DNA from: Cystobasidium ongulense
Taxonomy: Eukaryota; Basidiomycota; Cystobasidiomycetes; Cystobasidiales; Cystobasidiaceae
Direction: 5' to 3'
Assembly: GCA_022835595.1 (NCBI GenBank)
Contig: BQUP01000001.1
Location: 930,001-994,000, forward strand
DNA: 64,000 bases
The position numbers and the translations under genes are program-made. The notes beneath the pieces were generated by a model. The model saw nothing but the letters and a program-made list of their open reading frames with translations. It had not been told where the DNA came from and searched no databases. The stretch's first letter is position 1, and each line of letters begins with the position of its first letter. Shown here one piece after another: positions 46,601 to 58,013 of this stretch.

Positions 46601-47917
46601 CTCGACGCGTAATAGACGACACTACCCTCTTGGCTAACTTTGTACTATCGGAAGTAGCGTTATGTACTACGTCTTGGAAATCAACGAGCTCAAGCCAGGT
46701 TTTCGTGTCGTTGGGATCGGCTTTTAGGTGTCTTTCAAATTCAACATTACGTCGTTTGAGGTAGTCATCGAAGCTTTCGGCACCATCCTCTTCGTTCTCC
46801 TCTAACTCGTCCCATTGGTCATCGTCTCTTATATCAGAGGGCTTGATTTGTCCAGCAACAGAGCGGTAATCTTGCCCTTCCTCGTGCTCGAGAGCTGCAA
46901 CTTTGTCTCGGGCACTTTTGCTCTGTGGTAATTGAATGTAGTCCGGATTCACATCTAGCTGTATAATATTGGGAATGGAAGTCTGGGTAGCTTTTGTGGT
47001 CGGTGCTAAGATTAGGCGTTTAAAGCTGCGATCTGTTAATCTGCTTCGAACGGAGCGATCACGCAAGCTCGCACCCTATGAACGAGGAGGATGAGTATAC
47101 TGAGATCTGCGAAATGAGGATGTGCTACGCACCTTGCTAAAGTCTCGTCCGGCAACGACGTCCAAATGATCGCCTTCTTTTGCCGACTCGAGTGTAATCT
47201 TAAACTCGCCAGGAAGACCAACAACATGGCCGACTGCAGAAGGAAGTATTCAATAAGGTGATCATCCGTTAGAGGAAGATTGTCTTACATCCTATTCTGC
47301 GGTACTTTGGAATTGATCCTCTGTACAGACGTCCATATATCCGTACATCCTGGTCGCCTTTACTATCCAGGACGTATAGCTTATAATCGGGCAAAGCGGC
47401 ATACGCTGGATCGACATTGTCACCATCTACTCTTCTGGACAAGGTAGATACCTCGCCAAGAGCAAGGTTTGGTACATTGTAATATTGCGGTGTCTATGAT
47501 ATCAGGCATTAGCTATGCGCATTTGAGGGTGTCATGATAACTACACACGCTGTCCTTTTCGTCTTTGCGAGACTTGGGACGGGTCTCTGTCCGAGAACTA
47601 CTTCTACTGCGTCTCCTTGAATGCTTGCTTTGTCGATCTCTCGCTTCATTGTCTCCATCAGCCTTGCGAGATCTTGTATGTTCTCTATCAGAATCAGTCC
47701 GCGTCCTGTCGCGATGCCTCTTTCGCTTGTCTTTATCGTCTCGGTGCTTGCTCTTACGCTTCCTGTCATCGTGTCCAGCTTCATCCTCGCTGGTTGACTG
47801 TGTTGCTTCCACTCGAGACTTTGATGTACTCGCTACAGGAAAGCTGTCGAAGGATGGCCCAGCTGGAAAGGACGAGAAGCATGGCACAGTAATTCTGTGT
47901 CCATCTGCGCCGCTCAT
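43653..47917 (-). CDS. NRDE2: NRDE2 homologue, nuclear exosome/RNA surveillance regulator
   Basis: The start MSGADGHRITVPCFSSFPAGPSFDSFP is followed by a Lys/Arg/Ser/Asp-rich region that resembles SR-type linkers. Exons after it give LPDYKLYVLDSKGDQDVRIYG, then the core NRDE-2 domain. That domain has PNIIQLDVNPDYIQLPQ, ESFDDYLKRRNVEFERHL, PNDTKTWLELVDFQD, and ILERALEKAG. Later exons carry HAT-like helical repeats (AERALAAFQAMIELNFYIP; ELEWEDGRHSAA; FRPGILRGILETALKTFP), ending ERLRLMPV. NRDE2 proteins bind the Mtr4 helicase and limit the nuclear exosome, and in nematodes and fission yeast relatives act in nuclear RNAi. About ten introns interrupt the gene, and its exon order follows the family throughout. 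I did not rebuild every junction. Confidence 0.9.
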
Positions 47918-48242
47918 ATGCGTAGAGGTGTCGTTGTCAAAGGTGTCGTTGTCAAAGGTGTCGTAGCTGAAGAGAGCTGCTCGCTGCCATGTCTGGGCGG
48001 TTTGTGACTAGGTGGCGTGGACCATGGATGAGCCCAAGCAGCAACGCTTTATTTGTATAGGTATAAGATGGACCGTAGAATTGCTCAGTGCATTACCAAG
48101 CTGTGACTGAGTCTGCGAAAGGTTGCTCACCACTTTCAGCTGCCCATCATCATCACGTGCCTTTCAGACTCCGCCCAACTCGTACAACACACATCAGTTC
48201 CTCACACACGACAGTCGCACCGCACATCTGCGTCGAGCAAGC
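47918..48242. promoter_or_regulatory. divergent promoter of NRDE2 and the F-box/WD40 gene
   Basis: This is 325 bases between opposite start codons. Just upstream of the NRDE2 start is a tandem repeat of about 2.5 copies of a 15-base unit, gtgtcgttgtcaaag (47932-47970). No known factor site is recognised. Confidence 0.55.
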
Positions 48243-51181
48243 ATGGCAGAGGCGAGTGGCTCGAGGACGCCTCCTCGCAGCAGGACGACGACTGCCGGGT
48301 CCAGCGAGAGCCATCCGACGCCCTCGCGCATCAGTCGGCTGTTCAGCTTTGGCAGCGCATCAGCGGCGGCCAGCAGCAGCAGCAGGGCGGCTGACGAGAG
48401 TGATGCTCGCATTCTTACTACGGCTGCTCACGAGGACAGCTCGTCGTCATCGTCAGCGGGTGCCAGCGACACCGACACTGATAAAGACGCCACGCTGTCC
48501 GGCCATCATGATGGGCGACCCTCGACTCCGACTCCGCCAGCGCGCCGGGACTCGAAAGCAGCCACGTTTGCCAACGGCGCTCATCGGACTGCTCCTCAGC
48601 GCACAAACTCGAAAGCCTCGTTCCTCTCGTCGATCCTCCAGTCGTCGAGTGGCCCCTCGGAACCCCCGAGCAACAACAGCAAAGGGGAAGATACATCGAC
48701 CCCCAAACGCCCTGGAGTGCTCGCTAGACCGGCGACTGACGCTTCGCATGCCTCGTGGAGACTGCCCTGGACTTCGCCGAAGAAGAAGACTCTCCAACCT
48801 CCTGCCAACTCTGCCCCTCCACAATACGCTCCCAGCTTCGGAAGCGCCATGAACGGGGATGTCCAAGGGAGCGACGACAACACGCTTGTTACTGTCGAGA
48901 GCAATGCATTAACAAGCGAAGTCGTTGATGAAGGGATCAGCATGTCTGATACCTCTGGCAAAGTCGGTGAGTGAGCCTCCTTCCATTTGCAGGCGATATC
49001 CGGCTGAATAGCAATCTTTACGATTGGACAGACTTCCTCACCTCCCTGCCCTTAGAGCTCAGCCTCTATGTCCTACTCTTTGCGGACGTGCAGACTATTT
49101 CTCGAGCCATGCAAGTTTCTCCAACTTGGCATACAATCGCCTCAGACGCTCTCATCTGGAGAGACTACTTCTACCGTAACCCAGGCTGGGAGATCCGGCC
49201 GGACATTCTCGAATCTGGTTATATGAATGGTACAGGCCCCGAAGATACGCGTCAAGAGGAAGTCACGCCTTCGAAGAAGCAGACGCCCTCGCAGCCCAGA
49301 AGCCGAAGATCAACTACAGTCACTAGCGATGGCAGTATAGCAGCCAGGATAGGCAGGCGCATAAGCAACATAGTTTCCGACATCAGCTTCTTGAATTTGC
49401 AGACGGACCGCAACAATACTGAAGCGCATATGGAGGAAGTTGCACCCTCATTGGCTCAACCTGAAGACGTTCCGGCAGCGGGTCCGTCTGTCGAAAGGGA
49501 ACGTTCGCTTTCCCAACCGGTCTCTCGTGCCGCTACACCCAGCAGAACTCGCTCAAGTACAGCAACCAGTACAGCAGCTACGCACCCTTCAAACTTTTAT
49601 ACCCCCCTTCGATCTTCGATGCGTCAGCAGTCTGGTCCCGGAGGTCCTCCATCTCGAAGAGGCAGTCAGTCTTTTTCGATTGTGCAGTCGCTTCTTGAGA
49701 CGCACGGTTCTCCAAACTTGCACGGTATTCCACTTGGACCACAGATCTTACGGGAAAATGATCACCCACATCCTCATTTCGCATTGCAGAATTATAGCAC
49801 AAATGGTACAACTACACCACCACCACCAGCAGCATCGCAACGACCCGAGAGTTCAATGAAAAATAGAAGAAAAAGTAGTGGTACTTTTTCACCTTATCAA
49901 AGTTTAATGAGTCCAACGAAGGAATTTGAACCTAATGCATCTCTTTTCCTTGATTGGAGAGGGTTATATAGGGATAGATTGGAATTGGAAAGACGTTGGC
50001 AGGACGTCAGATATACAGCTAGAACTTTGAAAGGGCATAAAGATTCTGTTTATTGTACTGCTCTCAAAGAGGATATGCTTATTTCTGGATCTAGAGACAG
50101 GACTATCAAGTGAGTTGGCTTTAGATTTCTGTCTGTTACATAACGTTTTTTATCAGGGCTGATCTGTTATGTGTCGCAGAGTCTGGAACACCAAGACTGG
50201 TAGTCTCAAGCGTACGATTGAAGCTCACACTGCTAGTGTACTGGCGATTCAGTATGAGTGCGTGTCTTTTTAGTCCTTTTACTTTCATCAATTTCGCTAG
50301 CTAACGCAGCCTATCCGGTTATACAGCGGTAGAATGATGGTGACAGGAGCGTCCAACGGAGAGCTCTTTGTCTGGGATGTCGCCACCTGGGAAGTAACCG
50401 ATATACTCGAAGGTCACTCATTGGGAGTACTAGATGTACAAATGAACGATAAATGGATTGTATCGTGTTCAAAGGATACTTCAATCAGGGTATGGAAGAG
50501 GGACACAAAAGAAGCTTATAGAGTGTTGCAAGGGCATAGAGGACCTGTCAATGCTATTCAGCTACACGGCGATAAGATCTGCTCGGCTTCGGGAGACTCT
50601 TTAGCTAAGTTGTGGAATATTGAGAGTGGACAGATTGTTAGAGTATTCAAGGGACATGAGAGGGGTCTGGCTTGCGTGCAGTAGGTTTCATCTTGTTTTA
50701 ATTTGTCTGAATGAGACTGTTGCTGATGAGAGATATGGACGTTTCTGTAGGTATGATGGTTATCTACTCGCTACTGGATCGAATGACAAGACTATCCGAA
50801 TCTGGGACCCAAACACTGGCGAATGTACCAAAGTACTCGAAGGACATAAAGATCTCGTCAGGACACTTTCTTATGATCCAGTCCGACAGAGATTATTCAG
50901 TGGAAGTTACGATAAAACGTGAGGCTTGGGCTCTGCCCTGTTAAATTCTTTGTGTGAGGTGTCGAGTAAATGCTAATGTGCGGTGGTGTTCTTCCCCTTT
51001 TGATAGCACACGACTCTGGGATCTCGAAAGTGGTGAACTTATGACATCTCTCGAGCAAAGTCATAACAGTCTCGTCTTTGATGTTACTATGGACGTTTCC
51101 AGACTCGTTAGCTGTTCTCACGATAAGCAAATTGTGATTATTGATTTCGGGGAAGATCTTAATGCACACCGGTTTATTTGA
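48243..51181 (+). CDS. F-box protein with seven WD40 repeats (putative SCF substrate receptor)
   Basis: The first 240 residues (MAEASGSRTPPRSRTTT) are Ser/Ala/Pro-rich and disordered. A tiny intron then leads to GDIRLNSNLYDWTDFLTSLP and the F-box (LPLELSLYVLLFADVQTISRA, ending SDALIWRDYFYRNPGW). A second disordered part follows. Then come seven WD40 units, starting at RTLKGHKDSVYC, with IEAHTASVLAI, LEGHSLGVLDV, LQGHRGPVNAI, FKGHERGLACV, LEGHKDLVRTL and SHNSLVFDVTM. These make a closed propeller. The order F-box then WD40 is that of Cdc4/Pop1/MET30-type receptors that feed phosphorylated substrates to a Skp1-cullin ligase. The substrate is unknown and I see no certain orthologue. Other introns are 50-70 bases. 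Confidence 0.88.
48967..48992 (+). other. 26-base candidate intron in the F-box/WD40 gene
   Basis: Donor gtgagt at 48967 and acceptor tgcag at 48992 join GTC-G to GC-GAT and keep the frame from the Ser-rich N-terminus into the F-box exon. Without removal, frame 1 stops at once. Nearby alternative donors or acceptors break phase. The size is below normal fungal introns and no branch site is evident. Confidence 0.45.
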
Positions 51182-51681
51182 TGCGAGTCAAGAAGGGATG
51201 CGCCTTGAAGAGACGGCTTTCATTCAGTCAATTATCAAACCTTCAATTATCTTCCGAACCCCTCGAGGCATATGAGAGCGGGCCCGACCCTTTGAGACCC
51301 TCATCAGGCTATCAAAACAATACACGGACTACGATACATACACATACATGCATGCATTCTTTGCGATTAGTACTGTAGCAGTGATTATCATCCTTTCTTT
51401 CTCTCCTTTCAGTAGTTGTCTTTCAGTTGTTGATGCTATACCTCCTACCCGCCTTTCAGTCGCTCGAAGTGTAGTATAATGCAATCCCATGCTAGATGAT
51501 GCTCTGCTATATCACATGCCTCTCTAATGAGATGGAAGCACGCATGACTTGCTTGCCGTCTATCCGAGTTGCCACCATCTATCGCGCCGCTTTCAGCTTC
51601 GAGGACCAACGTCGCTCTTGTCCGTCCTCCGTCGACTCGAGGGAGACGACTTCCACAGACAAGACAACAACACACGCCGCC
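51182..51681. other. tandem intergenic region
   Basis: This is 500 bases between the F-box/WD40 stop and the SEC9 start, both on the plus strand. It has CT-rich runs near 51385-51410. No exon is seen. Confidence 0.5.
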
Positions 51682-53414
51682 ATGTCATTCTTCAAGCGTA
51701 AAAAGGAAAAGGTCTTGATTCCAGAGGTGAATCCTGCTGGTCCAGCGCAGCCATCCTTGCCCGGCGGGTCCAGCAGCAGCAGCAGCAGTGGACGAGGAGG
51801 AGGCAAGAAAGAGCAACCTGACCCAGATGGATTCGAAAAGCTGCCTGGGAGAAGACACCAACGTGAACAGTACAACTATCAGCCTCCTTCACGCCCACAG
51901 CAGGCTGGCGGGTACGGGAACTATGGCAACTATGGCGGCCAGCAGCAACAGCCACACCCACCACGCGGGCAGCAGATGCAGCAGCCTCCCATCGAAGGAG
52001 GGCTAGGACAGGGTGCTCTGTCTGGTGCAGAAGGACACTCTCAACAACAGGGCTATGGGGGCTATGACAATAATGCGAGAAGTAACCTCTTCAAAGGCGC
52101 TAGAGCTCCTGCGCCATCTACGGGAGCTGCCTTTGACAGATACACTGCGGATGGCAGAGGTGGAGACTTTACTAACAGCGGTGAGGCTGAAAAGGAAGGC
52201 AATGAGGGTGAAGGAGTCCTCTCTGGGAATCAAGAGACTGAAGAGGATGATGAAGTGTGAGTGGGCTACTACCGCCCATCCACGCGATGGTCAACATGGC
52301 TGACCATAACATCACCGACGTATCTACACTATACATGCTACAATACACATGATCTCATCAACTTGAAAATCCACAGTGAAGCTATCAAACAACAGATTAG
52401 ATTCACGAAACAAGAGTCTCTCTCCGCCACACGCAATGCTATCAGAACAGCACGCGAAGCTGAAGAGACGGCTCAGAATACACTTTCAAAGCTCGGACAG
52501 CAGACTGGTGCGTCGTTTCTCATCTTTGTCGAATGTCGGCTTTGTGGTATGTACGTCGAGACTGACTGACCAGAATGTCACACCTCCATTTTGGCTGTAT
52601 TTCTCCCTAACCGCTAGATCGTATTGCAAATACGGAATTGGCCCTCGATAGAGCAAAGGGATATAATTCACGCGCTGCTGATGGAGCCAAGCAGATCAAG
52701 CAGTTGAATCAGAGTATTTTCAAGTGAGTGTATAATCTCCTGTTTCGTCAAGACATCATTGCTGATTCAGTGTATATCCGCGTGATTGCTCGATGGTGCA
52801 TTCAATCAGACCTAGCTTCACATTCAATAAAGCCAGCAAGAGAGATGCAGAGGAACAACGTATCCTAGCTAGACATTTGGAGGAGAAGCAAGATCGTGAA
52901 GAAGCCCGACAAGCAGCATATGCATCGAGAGAGAGAGTAGAGCAAGGATTCAGAGAAGCAGAGAAATCAACTACATCCAGGTTTGGATTCAATAGAGGAG
53001 GAGTCAATAATGAAGCAGAATCATCTGCTCCCAAAACAGGTAGAGCGAAATGGGAACAAGGAGGAAGATATCAATTTGAAGCATCAAATTCAGATGATGA
53101 ATTAGAAGCAGAATTAGATGATAATTTAGATGAAATTGCAGGATTATCATCAAGATTGAGAATTCTAGCTTCTACTGCAGGAAAAGAAATTGATGCTCAA
53201 AATAAACATCTTGATAAAGTTTCTGGTAAAGTTGATAATCTGGACGACAAAATTATAATGAATACTCAATATTTAAAGAGAAGTAAGTCTCTTTCTCATT
53301 CCCTTTTATCTTTGTTTCAGTGTCGATTCCGTGTCTCTTTCTTTCTTTTGTGGATGGTGAATTGATGCCTTGAATACTCTCGCTCCTCTTTCTCTCACTC
53401 TCACAGTCAAGTAA
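51682..53414 (+). CDS. SEC9: SNAP-25-type t-SNARE, Sec9
   Basis: Five exons. The first starts MSFFKRKKEKVLIPEVNP and is Gln/Gly/Pro-rich, including NYGNYGGQQQQPHPP. Exon 2 begins the Qb SNARE helix (EAIKQQIRFTKQESLSATRNA). Exon 3 continues DRIANTELALDRAKGYNSRAAD and exon 4 the linker and the Qc helix (ELDDNLDEIAGLSSRLRILA, GKEIDAQNKHLDKVSGKVD, DDKIIMNTQYLKR). The final exon adds Ile-Lys and stops at 53412-53414. No palmitoylation Cys cluster or transmembrane helix is present, as in yeast Sec9. With syntaxin (Sso) and synaptobrevin (Snc) it fuses secretory vesicles to the plasma membrane. The last intron ends ctctcactctcacag. Confidence 0.95.
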
Positions 53415-54396
53415 AAAACCACTCTATTGTCAGATCCACAACATACCTCCAAGCCACCTTCACCTCTGGCCAGGTTTCGAAACGCAAGTGCTTCACAGCT
53501 GAAGCAGTGCACGCGAATTAAGCCTGTGATACAAGTTCAGTGCATGGAGAAATAAAGAGCGTTGGATTAGCATTCTTGTATGAACATCCTTATCTTTTTC
53601 AACGCGAACCTTGTAGCTATACTATCCTTTCATTTCTGTCCCCCAGTACTCTTGTTCTCAACCTTTTACCTCCTCAATCACTTTCCTCTGTAAGGCCTTA
53701 GTCATATGTCAAGCTTATCCAAGTTGATCTACAGAGCAATGTTATCGGACTTCACCTCGTGAAGTTTACGTCCCTGTTCCATTCTCTGGCAAGTATGCCA
53801 ACTGAAATTAAAAAAAAGTTGCTCTGTGAACCGAATAGATACGAGTCCGAGAGGGTGAATGACCTGGCAAAATCTACACGCTTGTGTCCATTTCCTTGAT
53901 GATAATGGATGTTCGCCCGGTGTTAGCCTGGGTCGCTCGCTCGCTGTCTCTGAACAATTAAGCGGGTCACGTGCATTTTCTTATCTATGACAGTCCATGC
54001 ACTTTGTACTCAGAGTCCGAGTATGAATAGCAATCGCGAATGCTGATCTTGGATGCTAGATGACTGCAGTCGACTTGACCATCGAAGCGGTGTAAAGACT
54101 CGGTGATCTGGATAGGGCGTGGATCCAGTTTCCTCGGCCGCCTTGCCTTTCTTTTCCATGTCCGCATAAGGCAATTGGAGTGATCCAGACAGAGTTGCTT
54201 TGACTTGCAGGCTCGAGGTGAGGCAGGCAGGTCAGTAATAATATATAGGGAACGTAGCTAGCATGAGCCGGTCGGTGTTTGGGTGTTCGGTGTCTATGGT
54301 GCGGTCTGTCTGATGAGCTGTCAGCTGTGGACTGGACTGGACTGGCTGGCTGGCTGGCTGGCTGGACTAGGCCTAAAGCATCCGAGGGTGTGAATG
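53415..54396. other. intergenic, SEC9 3' end and G-alpha promoter
   Basis: This is about 1 kb without a coding exon. The second part (from about 54180) becomes CTGG/CA-rich and holds the microsatellite at 54327-54366. The last ATG upstream of the G-alpha start is at 54394-54396, opening a 25-codon frame. Confidence 0.55.
54327..54366. repeat. GGACT/GGCT microsatellite, left arm of a distant inverted repeat
   Basis: Three GGACT units followed by about six GGCT units. The matching GCCA run at 54681-54700 is its reverse complement over about 20 bases, so the two could form a long hairpin across about 315 bases. Confidence 0.8.
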
Positions 54397-55335
54397 AGAG
54401 AGAGAGCAGAGAGAGTGTGTGCAGGCCAGAGCTGTCCTTGCGCTGTCATCGACCAGTCCCCACCTCGTTGATATCAATTGGCCTGGATTGTTGCTACTCT
54501 ATAGCGCTCTTCTACACTCCACCCGGCATACGCACACCACACCACCCAGAGACCAGCGAGAGAAGCAGAGCAGAGGGAGAGGACATCCAGCATCACACAT
54601 CACACATCTCAGCACGAGTGCCGTACTGCAGCGCAGACTGGCCCACATCCTCGCAGCTGGTCGATCGACGGAGCCCATCAGCCAGCCAGCCAGCCAGCCA
54701 CCAGCAAGCAAGCCACCGACGACGACGACGACGAGCAGCTTTCCATCATCAACACGCTGTCACCTCTGTCATTGCTAAGACTACACTCGGACACACACTG
54801 CATCCGCACTGGTGGCCATCCTGCCGCCCGTCCGATATCACCCACCCCCCAACACCAACACCCGTCTCATCTCGATTCAACGCAGAGGACAAGACAGCAG
54901 ACAGCACTCGACTCGCGGCCACCTGGAAGAGAGAGCCAGCAGCGACAGAGCATAGCCGACCCCCACTCCACCACCCGCGGCCACTCCACCACCACTCGAC
55001 GCGAAACTGCCTCTGTTGCTGCCTCGCTTGTCCGCTTAGGAGTCGCCGCTTGAAGCCATCGAGCATACACACAGAGCAGAGCTCGCGCGTCAACTGGATA
55101 CCCTACCAGACCTCAACCAATTACAGTCACAACAAAGCCCAATCCTAGCTAGCTAGCTACCTACCCTGCTATCGACCTAGTCCACTCGCTCGCTCTCCGC
55201 CGAATTACGATTAGACTCAGCTCGACCGCCTCTCCGAACGGCAGATAATTCAATCCCTCCCATCCAGATAGTCTGTAGGAAGAGATACTCGCCGGTCTCG
55301 CTCCACCCCATCCAACCACCCCATCGACCATCACC
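54397..55335 (+). promoter_or_regulatory. 939-base AUG-free leader region of the G-alpha gene
   Basis: From the last upstream ATG at 54394 to the start at 55336 no ATG occurs on the plus strand. The stretch is C- and CA-rich and poor in T. At 1 in 64 about 15 ATG would be expected, or roughly 9 for this composition. That suggests most of it is transcribed leader under selection to avoid upstream starts. The main start has a strong context, caccATGGG. Confidence 0.65.
54681..54700. repeat. GCCA microsatellite, right arm of a distant inverted repeat
   Basis: Five GCCA units. It is the reverse complement of part of the 54342-54365 GGCT run. A GAC trinucleotide run (54718-54733) follows shortly after. 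Confidence 0.8.
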
Positions 55336-57265
55336 ATGGGCTCATGCGTCTCCTCCCCCGAGGAGCCCTCGCAGATCACATCCACAGGAGGGACAGTGTA
55401 CGTCTCGACCGGGAAATCGGCCTCTCAATTGAATGGCAGCAATGACCCTAACGGTAATAACAGCAACAATAACAGATCAAACAAGACAAACAAGTCAGAA
55501 GGTGGTGGTAGTCATCTCCCATCATCATCATCAAACAATAAAGAAGATGGCAACTATCCTAATACCCCAATGACTGAAACTAAAAGAGCTCAAAGAGAGA
55601 GAAGTTATGCTATTGACAAACAAATTGAGGAAGATAGCAAGAGATACAGGAAAGAATGTAAAATACTGCTGTTGGGTGAGTAGTAGTTTCTGTGGGACCA
55701 CTTCACAATTATTTCCCCAACATTTCTACTAGTCCAAAGTGACTAGTGGGAGTTGGGAATAGTGGATGTTTCAGGAGTGTCAGCAACTGATCGGATCTGC
55801 ATTGATTTACCAATTCAAAATTTCCCCCTCTTTCTCCCAACCTTGGATATTTGTTATATCATATGCATCTGCTTTTACAGGCTCCGGTGAATCTGGGAAA
55901 TCAACCGTCGTAAAACAAATGAAGATTATTCATCAGAATGGTTATTCCAAAGATGAATTGGTCCTTTGTAGAGCGACGGTTTATAAGAGTGAGTGGAGCG
56001 AGATTAGTAGGCGTGCATACTCTTAATGCAGTTACTGACTATGCACCTTTCCGTTCTTCCTCTTCCTCCTGGTTCCCCGCAATCATCTTTTTTTGGACAT
56101 GGCTTTTCTTCACACTCTTAATCACCTCTTGAACGAAACAAAACAGACGTAATGGATTCAGCACAAGCACTAGTTATGGCTCTACGTAAATTCAACATGG
56201 ATCCAGTAGAAGCTGTGAATCGTCATTATGCAGATAAAATACTGGAATATAGATTAGAATCGCATTCTAATTTATCGGATGATGATATTGTTAAAGCTAT
56301 TGAATCACTTTGGCATGACCCTATCATCCCATCTGTCCTTGATAGAGGTAGTGAATTTTATTTGATGGATTCAGCTTCTTAGTGAGTTTCGCTTCCCGTC
56401 CATTTCCTTTTTTTTTTAACAGAACGTTGACAGCTACTATCTTCTATTCCTTTGCTAATACAGCTTCTTCGATGAAGTAGCTCGGATAGGAGCACCAGAT
56501 TATGTTCCAAATGAAACAGATGTATTAAGAGCAAGAACTAAAACTACTGGTATTTCAGAAACCAAATTTAGAAGTGGTCAATTGAGTATACATATGTTTG
56601 ATGTTGGTGGTCAACGGAGTGAAAGGAAAAAGTGAGTCCATTCATCCCTCGAATTCGTATGAATTCCTCCCTTTTTCGAGCCTATCAAGGCTTGGCTTTC
56701 TTTTCCTGATTACAATCGAATGCTGATGCATGTGCCCTTTTTTCTTGCCAAATAGATGGATACATTGCTTTGAAGCCGTCACTTCTATCATCTTTTGCGT
56801 CGCTTTGAGCGAATACGATCAAGTTTTACTTGAAGAAAGTGGACAGAATAGAATGGCGGAATCATTGGTCTTGTTTGAGAGTGTCATCAATTCACGGTGG
56901 TTCTTACGGACGTCTGTCATTGTGAGCATGCACATATCGTCTAACATTCTCACAAAGAAGTATTAATCACTAACTACGGCTCTGTCTTTTCATACAAACA
57001 GCTCTTTTTGAACAAAATTGACCTCTTCAAAGTAAAATTACCCAAAGTACCATTAGATAAATATTTTCCAGAATATACAGGAGGTAGTGATGTTAATAAA
57101 GCAGCCAAATATATTTTATGGAGATTTACACAGTTGAATAGAGCTAGGTTGAGTATTTATCCACATTTAACTCAAGCTACTGATACTGGTAATATTAGAT
57201 TGGTGTTCGCCGCTGTTAAAGAAACTATCCTTCAAAATGCTCTAAGAGATTCGGGCATTTTATAG
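55336..57265 (+). CDS. GPA1: heterotrimeric G-protein alpha subunit, Gpa1 type (cAMP-pathway class)
   Basis: Six exons (55336-55675, 55881-55988, 56147-56381, 56464-56631, 56756-56921 and 57002-57265) give 426 residues. [10 protein letters not shown] carries Gly-2 and Cys-4 for myristoylation and palmitoylation. An Asn/Ser-rich insert of about 60 residues follows. The G1 loop is GSGESGKST, split by the first intron. The switch Arg lies in [12 protein letters not shown]3 is [16 protein letters not shown]4 is FLNKIDLF, G5 is TQATDT, and the end is DSGIL. The sequence closely matches my memory of Cryptococcus Gpa1, which links nutrient receptors to adenylyl cyclase. There is no Cys at -4, so no pertussis-toxin site. 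Intron 1 is 205 bases, three times the norm. The leader is unusually long. Confidence 0.96.
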
Positions 57266-57962
57266 CTTAGTATATGGATGTATAGTCCTTTCCCTTCTTG
57301 CTACCTTAACAATTTGGAGGGCAGACTGGTTTAGATCGTTGACATGAGGGTTGGGACGGACAGGGAGTAATGCGAAGCCAGTCTCGGAACAGAGATATGA
57401 GAAACAGAATAGGAATACGGGAACAGAGCAGGGATGTGAGAAGGAACTTGTTCCTCGCTACAGAATCCGGGCGACTCTGAAATGGCGATATGACACCAGA
57501 TGAAAAGAGACAGATTGATCGGCGGGACATCGTGAGACTATGGTGGGGTCCCGTGGTATCGGTCCAAGTCAAGACCTGCAGGAAGGACCACTGCCCCTAC
57601 CTCGCTCCCTCAAATCGGTTCGCACTTTTAGCGGGGGCAAAGGAAACTTGAATGTGCCTCGCCTGAGCATGTAAAACAGTGCTGCGAGTCTTCAAGCCTG
57701 GAAGAAGAATGCAGAGCCCAGTCTGGCTCCATTTGCAGGCCATATCTTAGCTCTCTCATCTCGACTATTCCGACCCATCGAAAGTGCCTCGAGAGGATTA
57801 CAATGCTGTACCTGACTTGCATTCCTCTCTATACACAAGCCTGCCCTCTCAAAAGTCCATTTCACGGTTGTTCTCTCTCTCTTTCAGCTCCAATGAACCG
57901 TATCGTCAAGTGCAAAACTCGTCTTTACTTGAATCACATGTACCATCTGTTGTAACAGCAAC

Positions 57963-57963
<1 letters not shown>

Positions 57964-58001
<38 letters not shown>
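57964..58001. repeat. 38-base poly-C tract next to a gap
   Basis: An unbroken run of 38 C, followed by tt and then ten N. A tract of this purity next to N is typical of a sequencing or scaffolding problem, though a real shorter C-run may be present. Confidence 0.9.
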
Positions 58002-58003
58002 TT

Positions 58004-58013
58004 NNNNNNNNNN
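58004..58013. other. assembly gap (ten N)
   Basis: Ten unresolved bases. The number ten is a conventional filler, so the real size is unknown. Confidence 0.97.

Noticed and set aside
48088-48852. A 254-codon Arg-rich frame overlapping the F-box gene, and long frames opposite the STM1 RGG region
   Set aside because: They are shadows of GC-rich repeats in another frame. The chosen frames carry the conserved domains.
54279-55148. A 289-codon open frame upstream of the G-alpha gene
   Set aside because: It lacks any internal start in its longer part, is low in complexity, has no motif, and is better explained as an ATG-free C-rich leader.
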